Assembly (NCBI GenBank): GCA_027625215.1 | Contig: JAQBWJ010000136.1 | Coordinates: 1-6,527, forward strand | Source: Candidatus Poribacteria bacterium | GTDB taxonomy: Bacteria; Poribacteria; WGA-4E; GCA-2687025 | Length of the DNA stretch: 6,527 nt | Reading direction: 5' to 3' | Part shown: positions 1 to 4,917 of the stretch, piece by piece | Layout: each line of letters opens with the position of its first letter | Numbering within the stretch: position 1 is the first letter of the stretch | Notes under the pieces: generated by a model | The model's input: only the letters and a program-made list of their open reading frames with translations | Told to the model about the DNA's origin: nothing | Databases searched by the model: none | Position numbers and translations under genes: made by a program

Positions 1-944
1 AAAACGCGCCCGCCGGTTTGCGACACCGGACGCCCTCAATCCCGTTCAACCCGTCGATCAGCAGTTCGCGCCGCGCGAGGAACTCCGCCCGCATCGCGTC
101 TACCGAGTCCTGCGGACCTGTCAACGCGGCGACAGCGGCGTGCTGTGTGAAGGTCGCCGTGCACGAGTTCGAGTTCACCATCAACAACGACACGGCTTTC
201 ACCAACCGCTCCGGCATGACGCCCCACCCGATGCGCCAGCCCGTCATCGAGTACGCTTTCGACGCGCCGTCGAGAATGATCGTCATATTGAAGTCGCGCG
301 TAAATCTCGTCCGACAGCACCCAAAAATCGCGTTCGACGGCGAGTTCCGCAATCGCTTTGATTTGTTCCTCGCCCAACGCCCCGCCCGTCGGGTTCTGCG
401 GCGAATTGAGAATGAGCATCCGCGTCTTGTCGGTGATGAGCGAGCGCAATTCGCTCACGTCGAACCGGAAATCGAGCGACTCCCGCAACGGCAGCGGCAC
501 GGGCGTCGCGCCGACGAACCGGATGACGGATTCATAGATGGGGAATCCCGGGTCGGGATAGATCACCTCGTCGCCCGGATCGACGCACGCGAGCATCCCG
601 AAGAACATGATCGGCTTCGCGCCCGGCGTCACGACGACCTGAGAGGGCGACACGTCAACGCCGCGCGAGGTCGAAATGTCCTCCGCGACGGCGGCGCGCA
701 GTTCGGGGATACCCTCCGTCTGACAGTACCCCGTCGCGCCGTCGCGGATCGCTTGAAACGCCGCTTCGCTGATATGGGGCGGGGTAGGGAAGTCAGGCTG
801 ACCGATTTCGAGATGTACAACGTTTCGCCCCTGCGCTTCGAGCGCCTTCGCCCGACCCAACACCTCGAATGCCGACTCGGTGTTCAGTCGCGCGACGCGC
901 TCCGCAAGGGCGAAACGGTCTGCCTTGGATGTTGAGGAAGCCAA
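1..944 (-). pseudogene. PLP-dependent class I/II aminotransferase, frameshifted and cut by window edge
   Basis: Fold-type I aminotransferase, of the group that includes aspartate and aromatic aminotransferases; it transfers amino groups using PLP in the cytoplasm. The first 221 codons, from a TTG start at 944, carry the family landmarks: the N-terminal HLEIGQPDFPTP segment (44-55), GYCQTEGIPELR (72-83), the NPTG motif (184-187) and SDEIY (211-215), whose Asp normally contacts the PLP ring nitrogen. After codon 221 the frame turns to unrelated Arg-rich sequence. The true continuation (TIILDGASKAYSMTGWRIGWG, then about 70 more plausible residues) lies in the next frame from about 283 down to the edge, with the PLP lysine at 257-259. 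About 14 residues expected between the two parts are absent. An AGAGGA Shine-Dalgarno (956-961) sits 11 nt before the TTG, and no other start is available nearby. The gene follows the Ycf48-like gene by 26 bp, so the two are probably co-transcribed. Substrate cannot be assigned. Whether the break is biological or an assembly error is open. Confidence 0.88.
279..287 (-). other. Frameshift/deletion junction in the aminotransferase gene
   Basis: Upstream codons are in phase with 287 and 284 (TAT GAC), while the conserved downstream segment is in phase with 283 (ACG ATC ATT CTC). The +1 shift requires either one extra base or loss of a number of bases equal to 2 modulo 3. Family members have about 14 residues (42 nt) between the Tyr and the Thr-Ile-Ile strand, and only 1 nt remains here. 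A 41-bp deletion would explain both the shift and the missing residues. The family spacing is from memory of related enzymes, not from an alignment I ran. Confidence 0.75.
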
Positions 945-970
945 AGTGGATTGAGTCCTCTATCCGATGT

Positions 971-1993
971 TTATTGAAGCGCGAGATAGATGACGCGACC
1001 GAAGTCGTCCATCGCCCACGCCTTGTTGCCTTTGGCGACGACGCCTTTCACCCGCTGCACCAACGGCTTTTGCTTACCGAACATGTCAACGTTCACCGAG
1101 ACGAGTTTCCAGTTCTTGCCGCCGTCCGTCGTGTATCCGATGATGCCGTAATACCCGGTCGCCCACGCGGTCGTCGGACTCGCGGCGGAAATCGCCCACA
1201 GGTCTTCTTCAGTGGGGAACGACTGCTGCGTCCACGTCTTGCCGCCGTCCGTCGTGTTGTAGACGATCCCGAACTTGCCGACCGCATAACCGTTCATCGG
1301 GTCGGCAAACGAGATCGCGTGCAGGTTGTCTTCGGACTTCAACACCGCCGTCCACGTTTTGCCGCCGTCCGTCGTCTTCATGACGCTGCCGGTCGTGCTT
1401 GCGCCCGCGGCGAACCCGACCTGCGCGTTGAGGAAATAGCACGACATCAGCCGCACGTCCCCTTCGCCGACCTCGACCGTAACGACGCCGCCGCTTCGAA
1501 CGTTCCACGTGCGCCCGCCGTTCGTCGTTTCCACGACCGTCGCGTTGTCGCCGACCGCCCAGCCGTGTTGCGGGTCGATGAAATAGACATCGTACAGGAC
1601 GTTCTGCACTTTACTCGTCTGGATTTCCCATGACTTGCCGCCGTCCTTTGTCGCCAGGACCGCGCCCTGCTCGCCGACCGCCCAGCCCAACTGAGCGTTC
1701 AAGAAAAAGCCGCCGTACAGACGACCCGGCGCAAGTCCCTTTGACATGCTCCATGTCTTGCCGCCGTCCGCCGTGACCGCGATGGTCGCTTTGCGGTCTT
1801 CGAATATCTGCTCGCCGAACAATGCGCCCACTTGATCGTTCGCAAAGGCGATGCCCGCGTAGTTGAGGTCGGCGTCCGCCTTGCGGAGCTCTTTAACACC
1901 GATCTGAGCGATTGCCGATGCCGTCATCGTCGCAACGAGCGTCGTGGCGATTCCAGCGCGCGCCATCCATCCAAGCGTCATGCGTATTTTCAT
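971..1993 (-). CDS. Secreted Ycf48-like BNR/Asp-box beta-propeller protein
   Basis: Protein of 340 residues. It starts with a typical signal peptide: positively charged Lys2/Arg4/Arg12, a hydrophobic stretch at about 14-28 and a likely signal peptidase I site after Ala29 (AIA-Q), so it is probably periplasmic or extracellular. The mature part has six Asp-box motifs of the form T-x-DGGK-T/N-W, ending at Trp81, Trp122, Trp163, Trp214, Trp254 and Trp295. A last blade (AWAMDDFGRVIYL) lacks the box, which gives a seven-bladed propeller as in Ycf48, the cyanobacterial photosystem II assembly factor. Similar proteins occur widely in non-photosynthetic bacteria with unknown roles, and nothing here indicates photosynthesis. 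The ATG at 1993 is preferred over in-frame upstream codons because an AAGGAG ribosome site (2004-2009) lies 10 nt before it and the signal peptide begins there. Upstream in-frame sequence is not domain-like. The aminotransferase follows at 26 bp. Family is confident; function is not. Confidence 0.9.
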   Translation of the reverse strand: MKIRMTLGWMARAGIATTLVATMTASAIAQIGVKELRKADADLNYAGIAFANDQVGALFGEQIFEDRKATIAVTADGGKTWSMSKGLAPGRLYGGFFLNAQLGWAVGEQGAVLATKDGGKSWEIQTSKVQNVLYDVYFIDPQHGWAVGDNATVVETTNGGRTWNVRSGGVVTVEVGEGDVRLMSCYFLNAQVGFAAGASTTGSVMKTTDGGKTWTAVLKSEDNLHAISFADPMNGYAVGKFGIVYNTTDGGKTWTQQSFPTEEDLWAISAASPTTAWATGYYGIIGYTTDGGKNWKLVSVNVDMFGKQKPLVQRVKGVVAKGNKAWAMDDFGRVIYLALQ

Positions 1994-2003
1994 GTTGACC
2001 GTA

Positions 2004-2009
2004 CTCCTT
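2004..2009 (-). promoter_or_regulatory. Ribosome binding site of the Ycf48-like gene
   Basis: AAGGAG on the minus strand, 10 nt before the ATG at 1993. It decides the start, because a longer in-frame reading back to 2158 exists but would bury this site inside coding sequence and displace the signal peptide. Confidence 0.75.
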
Positions 2010-2103
2010 ACCGAAGCGCGATGCGGCGCGCTCCCCATCGATGCCGTCTGAAAGACCTGATTCGTGTGCGATTCGTCGCCGTGATCTCGCCCTCTGATCT
2101 CAT

Positions 2104-2123
2104 GGCAGACCTGCCGTGCGGCA
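2104..2123. repeat. Two overlapping palindromes (GGCAG-AC-CTGCC and TGCCG-TG-CGGCA)
   Basis: GGCAG (2104-2108) pairs with CTGCC (2111-2115), and TGCCG (2112-2116) pairs with CGGCA (2119-2123). The middle TGCC is shared, so three GGCA/TGCC half-sites alternate in orientation at 8-bp steps. As DNA this could be a cooperative repressor site. As RNA the two hairpins would exclude each other. It lies about 110 bp upstream of the Ycf48-like start. The symmetry is visible in the sequence; the function is inference. Confidence 0.5.
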
Positions 2124-2145
2124 ATTGTGCCACGAGGGCGATTTT

Positions 2146-2164
2146 CGGCGCAAGACAAGCGCCG
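2146..2164. repeat. GC-rich hairpin, 6-bp perfect arms
   Basis: CGGCGC (2146-2151) and GCGCCG (2159-2164) are exact inverted repeats around the 7-nt loop AAGACAA. Neither strand has a T-tract after the stem in its own direction: the minus strand continues with AAAAT and the plus strand with CCCCC. It is therefore not a standard intrinsic terminator. It could structure the leader of the Ycf48-like transcript, or be chance in GC-rich DNA. Confidence 0.4.
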
Positions 2165-2263
2165 CCCCCGATGCTCCCATTTGAGAGCGGATGCGCGTCG
2201 TCTAAATTGCGCCGATCACGTACAGTATAACGAATGGGACAAGCGGTGTGTTTGCGGAGTCGG

Positions 2264-2593
2264 TCAATCGACGCCGTTTTCGAGTTCGTTCAGAAAGGCG
2301 TTGCGGCGGCGGCGCAGGAACACGCGGAGCGCTTCGACGTGTTCTGGTTCGTCCGAAACGTCGTCATCGCATGGTTCGTTGGAGGTCGCGTCGGCTACCG
2401 TCAGTTCGTAATCGACGTATTGACGCAACGAGTCCGGGTCGACGTACCACCGTTCATCGCGTCGTTCGGCGTTCACTTTGCCGTCGCGCGCCCAGCGGCT
2501 CACCGTTTTTCTCGAGACGGTTTTCCCTGCCCGCTCGAACTCCGTTTGCGCGACCTTCGCGGCTTCAGTCAGCGACAGCCATCGAGACGTCAT
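2264..2593 (-). CDS. Small helix-turn-helix (MerR/excisionase-like) protein
   Basis: Protein of 109 residues, probably a cytoplasmic DNA-binding regulator. Residues 5-60 resemble the winged HTH of MerR/excisionase (helix_turn_helix_17) proteins: WLSLTEAAK, then SRKTVSRWARDGKV as recognition helix and turn, then the wing ERRDERWYVDPDSLRQYV. The usual 'AA-x-LLGVS' turn is lengthened here by about seven residues (VAQTEFERAGKT), an unusual spacing. An acidic linker follows (about 73-84, several Asp/Glu), then an Arg cluster at 94-97, with no second known domain. The ATG at 2593 is chosen because GGGGAG (2600-2605) sits 6 nt upstream and the HTH begins at once. An in-frame ATG at 2701 would add 36 residues without domain character. 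It stands alone, 165 bp after the kinase stop and 270 bp before the propeller gene, with no integrase or phage genes in view. Family moderately sure; targets unknown. Confidence 0.75.
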   Translation of the reverse strand: MTSRWLSLTEAAKVAQTEFERAGKTVSRKTVSRWARDGKVNAERRDERWYVDPDSLRQYVDYELTVADATSNEPCDDDVSDEPEHVEALRVFLRRRRNAFLNELENGVD

Positions 2594-2599
2594 CGCTCG

Positions 2600-2605
2600 C
2601 TCCCC
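2600..2605 (-). promoter_or_regulatory. Ribosome binding site of the HTH gene
   Basis: GGGGAG on the minus strand with 6 nt to the ATG at 2593. It supports the 109-residue form over the 145-residue form that would start at 2701. Confidence 0.6.
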
Positions 2606-2618
2606 TGCTTCCGTACTC

Positions 2619-2644
2619 CGATCCATCCGAAAAAATCGATCCAT
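2619..2644. repeat. 8-bp direct repeat upstream of the HTH gene
   Basis: CGATCCAT occurs at 2619-2626 and again at 2637-2644, 18 bp apart start to start, 26 to 51 bp before the HTH start codon. The right copy overlaps a minus-strand TACAAT hexamer (2643-2648), a possible -10 box without a well-spaced -35. The position would suit autoregulation by the HTH protein, which is inference. Confidence 0.4.
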
Positions 2645-2758
2645 TGTACGAAAAGAATACGAACCAACGGCGAGGACGTTACGTACGGCGAACGTTTTCA
2701 TGCGATGCGGTTTGCGTAGGGTAGCGGGGATGACGGATGGGAGGTTGTCGTCGCAACG

Positions 2759-4681
2759 TCAGTCGGCGGCGGGCAACGTGAATCGGAAGGTTGATCCGGC
2801 ATCGCGCGCGGACTCAACCCATATTTGCCCCCGATGACGGTCGACGATCTTGCGGCAGATGGCGAGACCGATGCCGGTGCCTTCGATTTCGTCTGGGTGA
2901 TGGAGCCGCTCGAACACGCCGAAGATGCGGTCGGAGAACGTCGGGTCGATGCCGATGCCCTCGTCCCGGACCGAAAACCGCCAATGCGCGTCGATTCGCT
3001 CCGCCGAAATCTCGATGCGCGGCGGGCTGCCGCCTGAGAACTTCACGGCATTCGTGATCAGGTTGAGAAACACCTCATGCAACTCCGCCGCGTTGCCCAC
3101 CACCGACGGAAGCGGCTCGTCAACCGTCATGACGGGGTGCGTCTCGTTCAGGCGCGCGTCGAGGGCGCGCAACACGCTCGCTACCAATGGCCCCGTCTCG
3201 ACCGTCTTGAACGGCTGATTCACCGACCCGACTTTCGCGTACTGCGCGAGCGCGTTCAGTCGTTCGCGCATCCGTGTCGCGCCGTCCAGCGCAAAGTCGA
3301 TGCTCACCTTCATCTTTGAATCGAGAGCGACGTCCGCCGCTCGTCGCAACCGGATCAGGTGGGTCGCCACTGTGCGGAGCGGTTCATGAAGGTCGTGCGA
3401 GGTGATGTAGGCGAACTGATGCAGGTTCGCGTTGGTGCGGGTCAGTTCGATGTTCGCCGCGTCGAGTTCCCGCGTGCGCTGTTCGACCCGTCGTTCGAGA
3501 TCGCGGTTCAGGGCGCGGATCGCTTCTTTCGCCTCCGTCAGCGTGGTGATATCGCGGCTCACGCCGACCGCGCCGATGATCTCGCCGGAGACATTACGCA
3601 ACGGAGACAACATCGTTTGGAACGAACGAGTCCCGGCGTGCGTCTCGATGGATGACTCGTATACCGTCAATGCGCCGCTCAACGCTTGGGCGAAGGCGTC
3701 GTCATGCAGTTGGGCGTTCTGCGCGCCAATGATGTCGCCGACATGCTTGTTCAAATAGAGGCTTGGCGAAAACCCGAACTTCTGGATGTTCGCGCCGTAC
3801 AGACCGATGAACCGCGCATCGCGGTCGAGCACGTACACCATGTCGCCCGACGAATCGACAATCGTGCGGAACCGGACTTCGTTCTCGCTCAACTCCGCCT
3901 CGATCCGTTTGCGGTCGGAGATATCGACATAGATGCCGACGGTTTCGTCGTTGTCGCCGCGCATCGTGCGCCGCAACAGCACGTCGATCTCGCGCCCGTC
4001 CGCCGCGACGAACCGTCGATCCGCCGCTTCGAGTCCGCCGCTCATCGCCTTTCGATAGCCGTTTTCGCGTAGTTCCCGCGCGGATTCCGTCGTGTAGAAC
4101 GAGGCGAGCGGGCGGCTCAGAACGTCGCTCCGAGCGTAACCCAACGTTTCGAGAAACGCGCGGTTGCAATCGACGATGTAGGGGTCTCCGTCGCGGTCGC
4201 TTGTGACGACGATCATGACGGGGATCGAATCGAAGAGGTCGCGGAACGGTTCCTGCCTTTTGTCGAGGTGTTGCCCGGCGAGTTCGGCGACATCCGCGAG
4301 CGCGGCTTCAACAAGCGACCCGTCGGGCGGAGACGTGTGTAGGACGACGACGGCTCCGACAGGCTCCCCGCGCGCGTTGCGGATCGGCGCTCCCGTCAAC
4401 CCGACGAGCGGTTCATCCGAATCGGAATCAACTGAGATTGTCGCGTCTTCCGTTGAGGGATCGACGGACAGGAACGCATCGGCGTAAACGACTTGGCGCA
4501 CAAACCCGCGTTTGAGGCAGGCGGTCGCGTCCGATGTCGGGCGGCAACCGACATACCCGATCCGGCAGTCGCCTTCGTCTCCGTGATCGACGGCGATGAA
4601 CGCTGCGGTCGCGTTCGCCATGCGACAGGCGATGCGCGCCAGGCGGTCGTAACTCAAACGCGATTCGTCCAAGTGGGTCAT
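2759..4681 (-). CDS. Soluble GAF-PAS-PAS sensor histidine kinase
   Basis: Sensor histidine kinase of 640 residues that would autophosphorylate and pass phosphate to a response regulator. Domain order: GAF-like domain (about 8-138), PAS (about 142-257, ending IYVDISDRKRIEAEL), second PAS (about 268-380, ending AVGVSRDITTLTEA), coiled-coil linker (382-422), HisKA dimerisation domain with phospho-acceptor His429 in SHDLHEPLR, then the HATPase domain with N box (LNLITNAVKFS, Asn540/Asn544), G1 box DEGIGI (573-578), F box (IFGVFERLH) and G2 box GTGIGLAI (601-608). The DLxEPLR form of the H box resembles phytochrome-like kinases. No transmembrane segment or HAMP domain is present, so it senses inside the cell, and no receiver domain is fused. 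The ATG at 4681 is chosen because the GAF domain starts there and a candidate promoter lies about 40 nt upstream; it lacks a clear Shine-Dalgarno. A GTG at 4909 would add 76 non-domain residues. No response regulator is in view. Ligand unknown. Confidence 0.92.
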   Translation of the reverse strand: MTHLDESRLSYDRLARIACRMANATAAFIAVDHGDEGDCRIGYVGCRPTSDATACLKRGFVRQVVYADAFLSVDPSTEDATISVDSDSDEPLVGLTGAPIRNARGEPVGAVVVLHTSPPDGSLVEAALADVAELAGQHLDKRQEPFRDLFDSIPVMIVVTSDRDGDPYIVDCNRAFLETLGYARSDVLSRPLASFYTTESARELRENGYRKAMSGGLEAADRRFVAADGREIDVLLRRTMRGDNDETVGIYVDISDRKRIEAELSENEVRFRTIVDSSGDMVYVLDRDARFIGLYGANIQKFGFSPSLYLNKHVGDIIGAQNAQLHDDAFAQALSGALTVYESSIETHAGTRSFQTMLSPLRNVSGEIIGAVGVSRDITTLTEAKEAIRALNRDLERRVEQRTRELDAANIELTRTNANLHQFAYITSHDLHEPLRTVATHLIRLRRAADVALDSKMKVSIDFALDGATRMRERLNALAQYAKVGSVNQPFKTVETGPLVASVLRALDARLNETHPVMTVDEPLPSVVGNAAELHEVFLNLITNAVKFSGGSPPRIEISAERIDAHWRFSVRDEGIGIDPTFSDRIFGVFERLHHPDEIEGTGIGLAICRKIVDRHRGQIWVESARDAGSTFRFTLPAAD

Positions 4682-4726
4682 AGGTGTCGAAGTCCAGACG
4701 AAAGTGAACGCCTGTTTACCCTCAAT

Positions 4727-4755
4727 ATTATGGTGAACGAACGACTCGCTGAAAA
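4727..4755 (-). promoter_or_regulatory. Candidate sigma70-type promoter of the kinase gene
   Basis: On the minus strand, TTTTCA (4750-4755) as -35 and CATAAT (4727-4732) as -10 are separated by 17 bp. Transcription would begin near 4720 and leave a leader of about 40 nt before the ATG at 4681. The -10 matches 5 of 6 consensus bases and the -35 matches 4 of 6. It lies inside the longer GTG reading, so if it is real that longer form is not the main product. Confidence 0.35.
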
Positions 4756-4797
4756 GTTCAATCGACTGTTCGGAATGATGATCGCAACGCGACTCCT

Positions 4798-4826
4798 TTG
4801 TCTTTTTCGACGGTTCGAGATATACC
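4798..4826 (+). promoter_or_regulatory. Candidate sigma70-type promoter of ppc
   Basis: TTGTCT (4798-4803) as -35 and TATACC (4821-4826) as -10 are separated by 17 bp; each matches 4 of 6 consensus bases. The start would be near 4833, giving a leader of about 85 nt to the ppc ATG. The spacing is ideal but the hexamers are only moderate, so this is a suggestion. Confidence 0.35.
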
Positions 4827-4917
4827 CTAAGTGGAAGGGCGACCGCGCCCGACCACACATATTCAACACGACCCCGCCGACATCGCAAATCCGACACAGG
4901 AAGCGACACCGACGCTC

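Larger units (their letters stand above)
1994..2263. other. 270-bp non-coding region between the HTH and Ycf48-like genes
   Basis: No convincing gene on either strand. It holds the ribosome site of the propeller gene near its left end, two overlapping palindromes at 2104-2123 and a GC-rich hairpin at 2146-2164. On the minus strand a TATACT hexamer at 2225-2230 resembles a -10 box, but no good -35 lies at the right distance. A transcript from there would carry a leader of about 230 nt. No T-tract follows either structure on the minus strand, so I see no intrinsic terminator for the HTH gene. Confidence 0.6.

Noticed and set aside
18..935. Long plus-strand open frame opposite the aminotransferase
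   Set aside because: Arg-rich shadow of the minus-strand gene with no family resemblance, while the opposite strand has clear motifs.
869..1633. 254-codon plus-strand frame opposite the Ycf48-like gene
   Set aside because: Low-complexity His/Arg/Val-rich translation produced by the repeats of the real gene. No credible start site.
2234..2719. 161-codon plus-strand frame over the HTH gene
   Set aside because: No recognisable domain, and the minus strand has an HTH motif with a good ribosome site.
2744..2757. Small inverted repeat at the end of the kinase gene as a terminator
   Set aside because: Only four pairs plus a possible G-U and no T-tract after it, so it is not a credible intrinsic terminator.
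4756..4761. TTGAAC on the minus strand as -35 of the kinase promoter
   Set aside because: It lies 23 bp from the CATAAT box, too far; TTTTCA at 4750-4755 gives the proper 17-bp spacing.
4793..4798. AAGGAG on the minus strand as a ribosome site for the kinase
   Set aside because: No in-frame start codon follows at a usable distance; the nearby TTG is out of frame and soon meets a stop.
4682..4909. N-terminal extension of the kinase from a GTG at 4909
   Set aside because: The extra 76 residues show no domain character, and the segment contains candidate promoters for both divergent genes.
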